In this document: positions 42,715 to 52,301 of the stretch, in pieces
Layout: each line of letters begins with the position of its first letter
How positions within the stretch are numbered: the stretch's first letter is position 1
NCBI RefSeq assembly: GCF_002902345.1
Contig: NZ_PPQB01000022.1
Coordinates: forward strand, 78,816 to 142,815
DNA from: Staphylococcus arlettae
Lineage (GTDB): Bacteria; Bacillota; Bacilli; Staphylococcales; Staphylococcaceae
DNA: 64,000 bases
Direction of reading: 5' to 3'
Notes under the pieces: model-generated
The model's input: only the letters and a program-made list of their open reading frames with translations
Database searches by the model: none
Told to the model about the DNA's origin: nothing
Made by a program: the position numbers and the translations under genes

Positions 42715-43566
42715 ATGAAATCAATCTTATTAGTCGGGCAGTCTAATATGGCAGGACGTGGATTTATTACAGATGTAGAACCTATCATTAATGAACACAT
42801 TAAAGTATTAAAAAATGGTCGTTGGCAATTTATGGAAGAGCCTATTCATCAAGATAGAGCAGTTGCTGGTATCGGTCCTGCCGCTTCATTTGCACAGTTA
42901 TGGGTTGACGAACATCCAAACGAAACATTAGGACTCATCCCTTGCGCAGATGGTGGCACCTCTATTGACGACTGGGCACCTGATCAAATATTGACGCGAC
43001 ACGCCATATCTGAAGCACAATTTGCAATGGAAACAAGTGAACTCATTGGCGTGTTATGGCATCAAGGCGAAAATGATAGTAATAATGATAAATACCAAAA
43101 CTACCAAGAGAAATTGCAACAATTTATCGCACATATGCGTCATGCATTAGATCAACCTGACCTCCCCTTTATTGTCGGTGGTCTAGGAGATTATTTAGGA
43201 CAATCTGGTTTCGGCCAAAGTGCAACACAATACCAAGAAATCAATCAAATTATACAATCAGTGAGCAACTCAGATCCATACTGCTATTTCGTAACTGGAC
43301 AAGGATTACGCCCTAACCCAGATGGTATACACATTAACGCGCGTTCCCAAAGAATTTTTGGTATACGTTATTATCATGCATTTTCACAACTCAAAGATGT
43401 GTTGTCACCATTACCAAATGAAGCATCACTTTTATCCACTTTGTATAAAGAGACCTATAGTAAAAACGAGCAGATGTATCTTCAATTGGCGGCGATGGGT
43501 AAAAATGAAATCACTTTTGAGCATTTCTCTCAACAAATGGCTGCAATAAACAAAGATACACCATAA
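42715..43566 (+). CDS. SGNH/sialate O-acetylesterase-like (SASA) carbohydrate esterase
   Basis: The 283-residue protein has the SGNH Ser block VGQSNMAGRG at the N-terminus, block III GVLWHQGENDS and block V DGIHINARSQRIFG with the Asp-His pair. It has no signal peptide, so it is probably cytosolic. These enzymes remove acetyl groups from sugars such as sialic acid or xylan units. It is monocistronic and ends in a GGGACA-type hairpin (43685-43722). It is probably part of an accessory sugar-use segment inserted between mscS and parB. Confidence 0.87.
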   Translation: MKSILLVGQSNMAGRGFITDVEPIINEHIKVLKNGRWQFMEEPIHQDRAVAGIGPAASFAQLWVDEHPNETLGLIPCADGGTSIDDWAPDQILTRHAISEAQFAMETSELIGVLWHQGENDSNNDKYQNYQEKLQQFIAHMRHALDQPDLPFIVGGLGDYLGQSGFGQSATQYQEINQIIQSVSNSDPYCYFVTGQGLRPNPDGIHINARSQRIFGIRYYHAFSQLKDVLSPLPNEASLLSTLYKETYSKNEQMYLQLAAMGKNEITFEHFSQQMAAINKDTP

Positions 43567-43684
43567 GATAAAAATCAACTCACAGAGAGCAACAAACAGC
43601 TTCAAGACACACACTTATAAAGTCTGTCTATTACTATGTATGCATAAGAAGAAGTACAATTGTAACTTTATAGTCGATACAATT

Positions 43685-43722
43685 AAAAGCTGGGACAAGT
43701 TCATACATGTCCCAGCTTTTTT
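43685..43722. terminator. Bidirectional terminator
   Basis: AAAAGCTGGGACA...TGTCCCAGCTTTTTT is a near-perfect stem with T-runs on both strands between convergent genes. It is related to the hairpin at 7977-8007. Confidence 0.8.
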
Positions 43723-43763
43723 ATAAAATTATCAATAATAATATATTAAGACTATAATCTAAA

Positions 43764-45125
43764 CTAAATCGTTACAATACCTAAGCAAATTGCGATAATT
43801 AACATTATAATTGAGAATCCCCACACCCAGAAAAAGGCGTATTTAATATATTTACCCATATTAATTTCAGCAAGACCAACTGCTAACCAAACTGCTGGTG
43901 CAAATGGACTCACAAACGTACCGATAACATTTCCAATCATCAGTGCAAAAGCTGTAGATTCTGTAGGCACATTAAACTGGCCTGCAGTAGACTCTACAAT
44001 TGGTAATATTGCAAAATAATATGCATCTGTACTAGTTAATAAATCTAAAGGTACACCTAACATACCAACTATAATATGTAAGTATGGTCCGACAGCTGTT
44101 GGTAATATCGTAATTAACGATAATGCTATGGCTTTTAACATTCCCGTTTCATTTAAAATACCTAAAAACACACCTGCTGCTAAGATTACTGCTGCCATCA
44201 TTAAGGCATTCGGTGCATGGGCACGTATACGTTCCATTTGATAGTCTACATTTCTAAAGTTAAGCGGTAGTGCAATCGCCACACCAATCATAAACGCCAA
44301 CTCAGGTGGCACTATATCTAAGAGCATCATAGCGACAATAATTATAGTTAAAATTAAATTAAGCCATAAAATATATTTATGTTTAGCCGCTTCACCTATA
44401 ATAGGAGAATTTTCGTTTTGTTGTTGCTCATAACCCTCAACAATACTTTGAATATCTACTTTTTCCCTATCCATATCACTATAAGTACGGGCAATTTTTC
44501 TTTTTTCTCGCATACCTAGGAACATTGCAAATAATACGACTAACACAATACCGATTAATTGTAATGGAATGACTTGATACCACAGGTCATTAATATTGTC
44601 GACGCCAATAACTGACGCTGTCCTAGCCATTGGGCCACCCCACGGAACCATATTAATGATTGCAGCACTTAGGGCTAACAACAATACTAATAAATACGGA
44701 CTCATTTTTAGTGCACGATATAAAGGTAATAATGCGGGTATTGCTAATAAAAATGTTGTCGCTCCTGCACCATCTAACTGTGCACATGTTCCAATTAATG
44801 CGGTCACAACAGCCACAATAATAACATTCCCTCGCGTAAATTTAATCATTACTTTTACAAATGGTCTAAATAATCCGCTATCAGAAATAATACCAAAATA
44901 AATAATAGCGAAAATAAACATAATAGCAACATTAAAAACTTGGTCAATTCCGGAATCCACATATTTTCAAATATCCCCAAACCCATGACCAATTAATAAT
45001 GCACCAACGATAGGAATAAGTATCATTCCTACTACTGGACTTATCTTTTTAATGATTAACAAAGTGACTATTGAAATAATAATCAATAAACCCACTATAG
45101 TTAACAACGTACTTGATTCTTCCAT
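43764..45125 (-). pseudogene. CitM/CitH-type citrate transporter, interrupted by one in-frame TGA
   Basis: From ATG 45125 (behind GGGGGA) the frame encodes MEESSTLLTIVGLLIIISIV then LLIIKKISPVVGMILIPIVG and GALLIGHGFGDI. It is then stopped by TGA at 44967-44969 (codon 53) and resumes KYVDSGIDQVFNVAIMFIFAII to 43764, about 454 codons in all. The rest is a well-conserved CitMHS transporter with about ten membrane segments (GAQLDGAGATTFLLAIPALLP-like core written ...CAQLDGAGATTFLLAIP, VPWGGPMARTASV). The family imports metal-citrate complexes. The frame after the stop is undamaged, so the change is recent or a base-call error. Restart at GTG 44960 would lack the first membrane helix. Confidence 0.85.
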
Positions 45126-45141
45126 GTTACATCCCCCTATA

Positions 45142-45155
45142 CGTAAGCGCTTTCT
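45142..45155 (-). promoter_or_regulatory. Candidate CcpA site (cre) upstream of citrate transporter
   Basis: The minus-strand sequence AGAAAGCGCTTACG matches the TGAAAGCGCTTWCA consensus in 12 of 14 positions. It lies 17 bases before the start codon, which would fit carbon-catabolite repression of citrate uptake. Confidence 0.6.
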
Positions 45156-45164
45156 TACATTTAT

Positions 45165-45207
45165 AAAAAAAGTTACCTTTCATTAGCGAAAAGTAACTTT
45201 TTTTATA
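45165..45207. terminator. Hairpin upstream of citrate transporter gene
   Basis: AAAAAAAGTTAC pairs with GTAACTTTTTTT. It is an intrinsic-terminator shape on both strands, with no gene immediately upstream on the minus strand. It could be an attenuator or the end of a lost regulator gene. Confidence 0.6.
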
Positions 45208-45391
45208 AATATACCACAATGCCAATATAAAATAAAACACTTTAAATTATATTTGCATAATATATTTAGAGTTATAGATACAGAATGAATATAATTTTAT
45301 CTATAATATATTGACTACAAAAACATGAAATTCAATTTATTATACTACTTGTGTTATAGTAGTTTAAAAATTTATAGAAGGAGTATATTAT

Positions 45392-45642
45392 ATGAAGCCC
45401 CTATAACTTTCACTTTTATTGAGAGAATATTTTTATCTTTAGGGATCCTAAGCTTTCTTTTAAATTTAAGTATTTCATTCAACATCTTACAATTTCCACA
45501 CTTTATAGCTATGCTTTGCTTAAGCGTCACTTTTATTTGCTTCGGTATAGTAGCATTCAACAAACATTCGATATTTATCGGTATTAGTTTTTTTATAATA
45601 GCACTATGTCTTGTAGCTTTTATTGTATTTACAACTTATTAG
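45392..45642 (+). pseudogene. Small hydrophobic membrane protein with apparent -1 frameshift at its start
   Basis: The ATG at 45392 has an ideal GAAGGAG 7 bases upstream but encodes only MKPL before a stop. The adjacent frame runs open as PITFTFIERIFLSLGILSFL, LNLSISFNILQFPHF and three more hydrophobic segments to TAG 45640-45642. Adding one C to the CCCC run at 45398-45401 would join them as MKPPITFTFIERIF (about 84 residues, three to four membrane helices). It may be a phase-variable homopolymer, a pseudogene or a base-call error. A frame beginning at 45325 avoids the frameshift but lacks a ribosome binding site. Confidence 0.55.
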
Positions 45643-45871
45643 TAGGCAAAGTTGTAACAGCTAAAATAAGTGGTTTGGCTGAATTGGATTTCATTATTTC
45701 TGATGACGACCTCACTCAAAATATGGATAAAAATATAATAAAGTACGTTAATTTAATTTAAGTCAGCTTTTATTATTTTTATGTTAAGTATCCTTTTACT
45801 ATTTATAACATAGAACAATTTGGGTATAGCTTACTATGGTAGTAATTTTTAACTAGAAGATGAGGGTGAAG
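45643..45871. other. Intergenic region with possible gene remnant
   Basis: A short open frame to TAA near 45762 encodes KVVTAKISGLAELDFIISDD then DLTQNMDKNIIKYVNLI. It looks protein-like but has no start signal of its own, and may be the tail of a decayed gene. Confidence 0.35.
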
Positions 45872-46693
45872 ATGATGCAGCGTAATAATAACTTTAACGA
45901 ATATCCTAAAATTTTAAAGATCGAAGACGATGGAACTATTATTGCATTAGATAAACACGGTAAGGTTAATACTGATTTAAACACACATAGTGTTACGGAC
46001 GAGCAACAGTACGATATCTTTGGAGAAGTATTATACAGCCCTTATAGTCGTATCCAAAAATACCAACAATCCTATGCGCATGATTCACATGATCCGAATC
46101 ACTTAAAATCAGAAGCCCATTATAATCAACGCGATCGAGAACGAGAATTACAATTACTGGAAGAAAATAAAAAAACCAAACGTAAAAATACGTGGCTCGG
46201 TTTAAGTGCTATTATTTTGTTACTTATCGTAGGTGTTTTTGCCGTAACAGCATTTTTCAACTCACGTGATGACGGACAACAAAATCAAACAGAGCAAGCA
46301 CAAACTGATAATCAAAACCAAAACGATGCTGGCCAAGGTGAAAATGTTAATTTCGAACATCAAAATAGTAAAATTGAAAGCCAAATCCAAACAATTAAAG
46401 ATGATATAAGTAATGGAAATGATGAAACAGAATCTAAACTGCAATCATTACAAGATAAAGTAGATAGTCTTAAACAAGAAGCTGATTCATCCACGACAGA
46501 AAATTTAGCCGATAAATATCAAAGTGCTGTAAACAACTTAGAACAAGCTAAAGATCAACAAGAAAATGGCAACAGTGATCAAATGCAAGAAGAGCTCGAT
46601 AAAGTAAATAACAAGTTAGATGATATTAAAGATAAATTTTCATCTTTCTTTGATAATAACAAACAAGAAGACTTTGAAAATAAAGAAAGTTAA
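45872..46693 (+). CDS. Single-pass membrane protein with Gln/Asn-rich coiled-coil C-terminus
   Basis: I use ATG 45872, which is 6 bases from GAGG (45875 is equally possible). The protein of about 273 residues has a roughly 110-residue polar N-terminal region with a basic stretch EENKKTKRKN, one membrane segment (WLGLSAIILLLIVGVFAVTAFF), a Q/N/D-rich spacer, and a coiled coil (IESQIQTIKDDISNGNDETESKLQSLQDK...). It resembles proteins that link the cytoplasm to the wall, but I recognise no family. A hairpin terminator (46699-46727) follows. Confidence 0.8.
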   Translation: MMQRNNNFNEYPKILKIEDDGTIIALDKHGKVNTDLNTHSVTDEQQYDIFGEVLYSPYSRIQKYQQSYAHDSHDPNHLKSEAHYNQRDRERELQLLEENKKTKRKNTWLGLSAIILLLIVGVFAVTAFFNSRDDGQQNQTEQAQTDNQNQNDAGQGENVNFEHQNSKIESQIQTIKDDISNGNDETESKLQSLQDKVDSLKQEADSSTTENLADKYQSAVNNLEQAKDQQENGNSDQMQEELDKVNNKLDDIKDKFSSFFDNNKQEDFENKES

Positions 46694-46698
46694 TCCTC

Positions 46699-46727
46699 CT
46701 GCACCGTTTGCATTGGCAACGGTGCAG
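46699..46727 (+). terminator. Terminator hairpin
   Basis: CTGCACCGTTTG...CAACGGTGCAG is a strong stem after the membrane-protein gene. It lacks a long T-run. Confidence 0.65.
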
Positions 46728-46888
46728 TTGCTGTAATTCAGCTAAAAATAGCAAAGCATCACTACCGGTAGTCTGAAGTCAGACAACGCTAAGGCTACCC
46801 TACAGTAACCGACAGAAAATAGCTAACATTTTTATAACGCTTATATTTCCACTTACTTCTATCTATATTTTAATGCTTACTTGCTAAG

Positions 46889-46918
46889 TACTTATTAGTA
46901 CTTATTAGTACTTGATAG
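46889..46918. repeat. Short tandem repeat (three decamers)
   Basis: The unit TACTTATTAG occurs twice exactly, followed by TACTTGATAG. It has no coding role that I can see. Confidence 0.8.
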
Positions 46919-46953
46919 ACCAACAAAATAATACATAGCTCTTTCATAGTAAA

Positions 46954-47117
46954 GGGAGTGGGACAGAAATCTGTTTTTGAAAAAATGATTTCGTCTTCCC
47001 ACTCCGGCAAGGTTGACTAGCCTTGAAACAAGCTTGATTTGAAGCGCATTTTCAATGCAGTCAGCTACTGCCAATATGAAAAAAGACTAGGACAATCAAT
47101 ATTGTCCCAGTCTCTTG
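46954..47117. repeat. Dispersed intergenic repeat with two hairpins, second copy
   Basis: It starts with GGAGTGGGACAGAAAT...TTCCCACTCC, which is a stem, then continues with GGCAAGGTTGACTAG...CAGTCAGCTACTGCC and ends with GACTAGGACAATCAATATTGTCCCAGTC, another stem. The part from about 47003 repeats bases 1-117. Its position after the melibiose operon suggests use as a terminator. Confidence 0.75.
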
Positions 47118-47126
47118 TTAGTCATA

Positions 47127-48497
47127 TTATTTAATTTGTCGCTTTTTAACATTTAAGACATTTACAACATCTTGAATGTACGCACCTTTCAAATGATAAC
47201 TGAATCGGTAAATGAGGTAACTTAAAAAGACGCTGATTATAGGTAATGCAATCATGATGATACGTAAACCATTTTTCGTAAAGTCACTTTGCTGTTGACC
47301 AGCTTGATAACCAAATAAGTCTAATCCCCATCCGGTAAATAGTGCCGCTACTGCCATAGCAGTTTTCATCAAGAACGTTTGAGTTGATGTAATAACACTT
47401 TCATTCCTTTGACCAAATTTCAATTCACTATAATCAATAACATCTGCAATCGATACAGTAATAATGCCCATAATAAATCCAGTACCTGTTTTAATAAATA
47501 TTGTCCCTATTATGACTGGTATCACAGCAGAGGGCGATACATAGCTTGCAATTAAAAAAATGATTAAGCCTATGGATAATGATACTGCTGCTATCGGAAA
47601 CACATGTTCACGTGACAGCCATTTTGCTAATTTAGGAAACATCAATAATGCAAGGATTTCTACAAAGCCTACACCATTATACAGTGCAAACAATGCCTTA
47701 GATTCTGCCACATAACTAAAATAATATATTGCGACATTGCCTAGTAATTGAATACTTAAAAAGAAAGTTACTAAAATACCGATATAAGCGAGTAGCTCTT
47801 TATTCATGAATAAAATACGCCAAATATCTTTAAAACGCAATGTAATGCCTGTATCAATATTTGTCGGCGCTTCATAAACATTACGTACAGTTATTATGAT
47901 TGCAATGATAAATACGATAGCAATGATGACTGTCATAATAAAGAAACCTACAGATTGCTCTCCGCCTCCAAAGTGGTGAGCAAAAAATGCTACAACTGTT
48001 AAACCTGCAGTACCAACAATCATATTGGCTAAACTAGCAAACACACGAGGAATGATAGATACTTCCTCTCGTTCTGTTGGATCGTTAGTTAAATTAGGTA
48101 ACCAAGACCAATATGGCACATCCATCATCGTATAAGTCATCCCCCACAAAATATAAAACACTGAAACATATATATACAGACTTGTGCCAGACAATCCAAA
48201 ATCGCTAAATAGAATAATGGTTATCACCGCATTAATAATAGTACCAATAACTAACCACGGCCTAAATTTGCCCCATTTGGTTTTAGTTTTATCTACAATC
48301 ATACCCATAACCGGATCATTAATTGCATCCCAAATACGTGCGACAAAAAACAGCGTGCCTACAAAACTTGCCGCCACCCCTAGTACATCCGTAAAATAAA
48401 ACATTAAGAAGGTCCCCGTTAGACCTACTACTAAGTCTTTACCAAAAGCACCAATACCAAAAGAATACTTTGCTTTTCGGGTTACTTGTCTATCCAA
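47127..48497 (-). CDS. GPH-family sugar:cation symporter (melibiose-type)
   Basis: The 456-residue protein has about 12 membrane segments and GPH signatures (SFGIGAFGKDLVVGLTGTFLMFYFTDVLG, DAINDPVMGMIVDKTKTKWGKFRPW). The family couples uptake of glycosides to sodium or protons. It lies 89 bases downstream of the GH4 alpha-galactosidase gene on the same strand, so it most likely imports melibiose or a related alpha-galactoside. It ends in KRQIK without the PTS IIA domain found in some LacS proteins. Confidence 0.9.
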   Translation of the reverse strand: MDRQVTRKAKYSFGIGAFGKDLVVGLTGTFLMFYFTDVLGVAASFVGTLFFVARIWDAINDPVMGMIVDKTKTKWGKFRPWLVIGTIINAVITIILFSDFGLSGTSLYIYVSVFYILWGMTYTMMDVPYWSWLPNLTNDPTEREEVSIIPRVFASLANMIVGTAGLTVVAFFAHHFGGGEQSVGFFIMTVIIAIVFIIAIIITVRNVYEAPTNIDTGITLRFKDIWRILFMNKELLAYIGILVTFFLSIQLLGNVAIYYFSYVAESKALFALYNGVGFVEILALLMFPKLAKWLSREHVFPIAAVSLSIGLIIFLIASYVSPSAVIPVIIGTIFIKTGTGFIMGIITVSIADVIDYSELKFGQRNESVITSTQTFLMKTAMAVAALFTGWGLDLFGYQAGQQQSDFTKNGLRIIMIALPIISVFLSYLIYRFSYHLKGAYIQDVVNVLNVKKRQIK

Positions 48498-48586
48498 AAA
48501 ACCACCCCTTAAGTTCTACTAGCTTTAACAATGTTAAAGCTAGACATAATAGTTCTTTGTGTACCTGTTCAAAGCTCTCGCTGATA

Positions 48587-49885
48587 TTAGTCGAACTTTG
48601 GTAACCAATCGCCATGAGCTGTAATTAAATCATCACATAGTGCAATAATGTCATCGATTGATAATTCTGCTGCAGTATGAGGATCTAACATTGCTGCTTG
48701 ATATATTTTTTCTTTTTTCTGCGTCAATGCCGCTTCAATAGTTAATAATTGCGTGTTAATATTGGTTCTATTTAATGCTGCAAGTTGTTCTGGTAACGGA
48801 CCAATATAAGTCGGTGCAATACCACTACTATCCACTAAACACGGCACTTCTACTACAGCATTCTCTGGTAAATTACTAATTAAACCACCGGTGTTTAATA
48901 CATTTCCTCCAATTTTAAACGGTTGATTGGTTTCCATTGCTTCAATGATATACGAACCATATTCATGTGAACGTTCATGCTCTAAATTTTTATTATTCAC
49001 CATATCATCACGCATTTTTTCCCATTCTGATATTTGATTGACACAGCGCCGTGGATATTCATCCAATGGTATATTGAAACGCTCTATCAATTCTGGATAT
49101 TGGCTTTTAATAAAATAAGGATGATATTCCGCATTATGTTCCGAAGACTCAGTAATATAATAACCAAATTTATCCATGAGTTCGAAGCGCACCATATCGT
49201 CATGTGACTGTTGCTGTTTTGCTTTCGCTCGTTGTTTAATTTCTGGGTATAAATCTTTACCATTACGAGTAATTTCAAGCAACCATGCCATGTGATTGAT
49301 GCCCGCTATTTTATGCTGAATTCCATCTGTTGGCATATCCAACGATGTTAATAAATCATTGGCACAAACTTGAACACTGTGGCATAAGCCAACTGTTTTG
49401 ATCCCTTCTTGCAGCATAATGTTTGTTAACACGGCCATCGGATTTGTGTAATTTAAAAACCAGGCATCTGGACACACTTCTTTCATATCTTGCGCAAATG
49501 CTTGCATGACTGGAATCGTTCTTAAATTACGGAAAATACCTCCAATACCTAATGTATCAGCAATGGTTTGACGTAAACCGTACTGTTTAGGAATCTCAAA
49601 ATCTGTAATAGTAGCTGGATCATATCCACCAACTTGAATAGCATTAATAACATATTTAGCATCTCGTAAAGCTTCTTTGCGGTTATGATAAGCACGTACT
49701 GTGACGCTAGCATTTAAACTGCTTTTTAAGTTGTTTAACATCTGTTCAGAATCTTCTAAACGTTGTTCGTCTATGTCATATAACGCAAATTCAAAATCTT
49801 GTAATGCCTCAACAGTCATACAATCACCTAATACATTCTTAGCAAACACGGTACTACCTGCACCTAAAAACGTAATTTTCTTCAT
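48587..49885 (-). CDS. melA: GH4-family alpha-galactosidase (MelA-like)
   Basis: The 432-residue protein has the NAD-binding N-terminus KITFLGAGSTVFAKNVLGD, the GH4 signature NYTNPMAVLT, the Mn-binding Cys in GLCHSVQ, GINHMAWLL and a conserved YxEY-type active-site region (HNAEYHPYF). GH4 enzymes use NAD and Mn and an oxidation-elimination mechanism. The CHS-type metal motif favours alpha-galactosidase over 6-phospho-glucosidase. It is located between the AraC-type activator and a GPH transporter. Confidence 0.9.
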   Translation of the reverse strand: MKKITFLGAGSTVFAKNVLGDCMTVEALQDFEFALYDIDEQRLEDSEQMLNNLKSSLNASVTVRAYHNRKEALRDAKYVINAIQVGGYDPATITDFEIPKQYGLRQTIADTLGIGGIFRNLRTIPVMQAFAQDMKEVCPDAWFLNYTNPMAVLTNIMLQEGIKTVGLCHSVQVCANDLLTSLDMPTDGIQHKIAGINHMAWLLEITRNGKDLYPEIKQRAKAKQQQSHDDMVRFELMDKFGYYITESSEHNAEYHPYFIKSQYPELIERFNIPLDEYPRRCVNQISEWEKMRDDMVNNKNLEHERSHEYGSYIIEAMETNQPFKIGGNVLNTGGLISNLPENAVVEVPCLVDSSGIAPTYIGPLPEQLAALNRTNINTQLLTIEAALTQKKEKIYQAAMLDPHTAAELSIDDIIALCDDLITAHGDWLPKFD

Positions 49886-50063
49886 ATTACCGCCCCCTAA
49901 ATATAAGTTTAATATTGCGATTTCATAAATTGCTTTTACAGTACTTAAACCTTTTATTTCTTGTATTCATTTACTGTAATTACAATATCTTATATTTAGA
50001 TTAGTGAAAATTCTGATATCTATCAATCGTAAATTTTTTTGAAAAGAGTAAAATATTGCTCTA

Positions 50064-50948
50064 TTAATCAATGAATAATTTATCTACTGGCATCACTTTA
50101 TTATACTTACGATAACTACCAGGTGTTACACCAATTAATTTTTTAAATACTTTACTAAAATAATTACTAGACCTAAATCCTACTTGATTAGCAATCTCAG
50201 ACACTGATAATTCACTTGTTATTAATAATTGGACGCTAACACGTATACGTATTTGAGTTAAATACTGTATAGGTGTTACTTTCATCGCGGCATTAAACTG
50301 CCTGGTAAAATAATATTTAGAAAGTTGGGTCACCGCTACAACATCATCTAACGATAAATCTTCATAATAATATTTTTCTATGTACCGTATTGCTTTATTA
50401 ATTGGTGAGTCATCTGCTGTCTCCAATTGTTCACCGTATTCTAAATACTCCAGACATTTCATCACAAACGTATAAGCACGCGCAGAAGATTCGTAACCGT
50501 GATGTATACCTATATTTTCTATTTTTTCTAGTGTTTCAATGATAAATTGTATTGGTGCTGCATGGAGTGGCAACTGTAAAATGGGTGCTGCATTTCCTTG
50601 TATTTTTTCATAGAGTGTTGCTGCCATATTGCCATAGATTGTAAAGTACAAAAACTCCCATTGTTCAGATTCATATGGTAAATAATAACAATGATCACTA
50701 GGGACTTTGACAAAAAAGGCATCACCTTGTCTTAATGAAAACTGTTGTTGACCAATTCGTATTGCGCCCTTCCCACTTAACGTATATTGAAAAATATAAA
50801 CATCTTGTTCAGCGCGTTGTAACCCATCCCACCGATAATCATGATGTTGTCTAATTTCATAACCTGTCGTTTGTAATCCTGCTACTGTTTCTTGAAAATC
50901 ACCTTTCAAACGAAAGCCATATGTATTAGGCGTTAATGCAATTTTCAT
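50064..50948 (-). CDS. AraC-family transcriptional activator of the alpha-galactoside operon
   Basis: The 294-residue protein has an N-terminal cupin sensor domain (IRIGQQQFSLRQGDAFFVKVPSDHCYYLPYE) and two C-terminal HTH motifs (LSLDDVVAVTQLSKYYFTRQFNAAM and LSVSEIANQVGFRSSNYFSKVFKKLIG). It resembles MsmR-type regulators of raffinose or melibiose operons. It sits 178 bases upstream of the alpha-galactosidase gene on the same strand. The inducer is likely an alpha-galactoside. Confidence 0.9.
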   Translation of the reverse strand: MKIALTPNTYGFRLKGDFQETVAGLQTTGYEIRQHHDYRWDGLQRAEQDVYIFQYTLSGKGAIRIGQQQFSLRQGDAFFVKVPSDHCYYLPYESEQWEFLYFTIYGNMAATLYEKIQGNAAPILQLPLHAAPIQFIIETLEKIENIGIHHGYESSARAYTFVMKCLEYLEYGEQLETADDSPINKAIRYIEKYYYEDLSLDDVVAVTQLSKYYFTRQFNAAMKVTPIQYLTQIRIRVSVQLLITSELSVSEIANQVGFRSSNYFSKVFKKLIGVTPGSYRKYNKVMPVDKLFID

Positions 50949-51143
50949 ACAACCACTCCCTATTTCAGAACTTATACTATCGACTACTAATATCTTAATA
51001 TTATCATTAACTACTCAGTTAAAATAATGTGATGAAATACGCACAATTTAAAATTTTGAATCCTTTATGACTTTCCTTTTATTTACTTGAACAATTAATA
51101 CAATAGTTTAATAATTAAGTTAGATAAATAAGGAGGTCATATT

Positions 51144-52301
51144 ATGTTAACTCAAAAAGAAATTAGTACTATTAAAGACACGGTACCTTTACTAAAAGAA
51201 GAAGGACAAACAATTACCTCGAAATTTTATAAACGCTTATTTGAAACACATCCAGAATTAAAAAATGTTTTTAACCAAACAAACCAGAAAAAAGGTTTAC
51301 AATCTTCAGCACTAGCTATGGCCGTTTTAGCAGCTGCCGATAATATCGATGATTTGTCACCTATCGTTCCTGCTATTATGCCAGTAGTATATAAACACTG
51401 CGCTTTACAAGTAAAACCGGAACACTATCCCATTGTTGGAGAAAATTTATTATGGGCTATTAAAGAAGTGACTGGATTGACAGATGATAGTGAAGTTATC
51501 CAAACGTGGGGCAAAGCATATCAAGCAATTGCAGATGCATTTATCGGTTTAGAACAAGAAGTTTACAGTAACATGGCTTGGGACGGCTTCCAGCCATTCA
51601 AAGTCACAGACATTAAAGAACAAACAGAGATCATAAAATCATTCACAATTACATCAGAAAATATAGATTTAAGTCAGTTTATACCTGGTCAATATATTAC
51701 GGTTGACGTAGCCAGTGACAAATTACCGTACAGAGCTAAACGTCATTATTCTATTGTTGATGGTGATACAAACTATTTAACATTTGGTGTAAGACGCGAT
51801 GTAACTGAAGGTCATGAAGGTGAAGTTTCAACAATTTTACATGATGAAGTAACTATTGGTGATACTTTAAATATATCGGCACCGGTTGGTGGTTTCGGTT
51901 TAGCCAATAACAAGAATAAACAATTATTCTTAGGTTCTGGTGTAGGAGTGACACCTTTAGTATCAATGTACCGCGAAGCAGCAAATAAACAATTAGCAGC
52001 TACATTTATTCAAGTTACATCTAATGACAATAATGTAGCATTTGAACAAGAATTGAACGACATTAATAACTCTGTCGCACAAGGTGAATTCAAAACTCAT
52101 TTTAGAGATGTTGATGGCTTTATCGATTCTAAACAATTACAAGAGTATGTAGATGCAAACACTGAAATTTACATCTGTGGTGGTAATTCGTTCCTAAATT
52201 CAATGATTATGCAACTACAAACATTAGATATACCACAAGAAAATGTTCACTTTGAAACGTTCATTCCAAGATTGAGCTTTTCTGCTTCATCACAAGCTTA
52301 A
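51144..52301 (+). CDS. hmp: Flavohaemoglobin (nitric oxide dioxygenase)
   Basis: The 385-residue protein has a globin domain (residues 1-135; the proximal His is in YKHCALQVKPEHYPIVGE), an FAD domain (residues about 148-255; YRAKRHYSI) and an NAD domain (LFLGSGVGVTPLVSMYREA, YICGGNSFL). It converts NO and O2 to nitrate with NAD(P)H electrons. It is monocistronic, with AAGGAGG before the ATG, and is normally induced by NO or low oxygen via SrrAB or NsrR. I see no clear operator. Confidence 0.94.
   Translation: MLTQKEISTIKDTVPLLKEEGQTITSKFYKRLFETHPELKNVFNQTNQKKGLQSSALAMAVLAAADNIDDLSPIVPAIMPVVYKHCALQVKPEHYPIVGENLLWAIKEVTGLTDDSEVIQTWGKAYQAIADAFIGLEQEVYSNMAWDGFQPFKVTDIKEQTEIIKSFTITSENIDLSQFIPGQYITVDVASDKLPYRAKRHYSIVDGDTNYLTFGVRRDVTEGHEGEVSTILHDEVTIGDTLNISAPVGGFGLANNKNKQLFLGSGVGVTPLVSMYREAANKQLAATFIQVTSNDNNVAFEQELNDINNSVAQGEFKTHFRDVDGFIDSKQLQEYVDANTEIYICGGNSFLNSMIMQLQTLDIPQENVHFETFIPRLSFSASSQA

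Larger units (their letters stand above)
46694..47126. other. Gene-free region with terminator, tandem repeat and dispersed repeat
   Basis: This 433-base region holds the terminator at 46699-46727, a GTAGTCTGAAGTCAGACAACGC / GGTTACTG-like imperfect palindrome, three tandem TACTTATTAG-type decamers near 46889-46918, and the dispersed repeat at 46954-47117. Confidence 0.7.

Noticed and set aside
45605-45762. 52-codon frame ending GLAELDFIISDD...YVNLI
   Set aside because: It looks protein-like but starts inside the preceding ORF, without a ribosome binding site. I mention it only as a possible remnant.
46744-46815. Imperfect palindrome GTAGTCTGAAGTCAGACAACGC region as an attachment site
   Set aside because: No partner copy and no integrase are visible, and the symmetry is weak.
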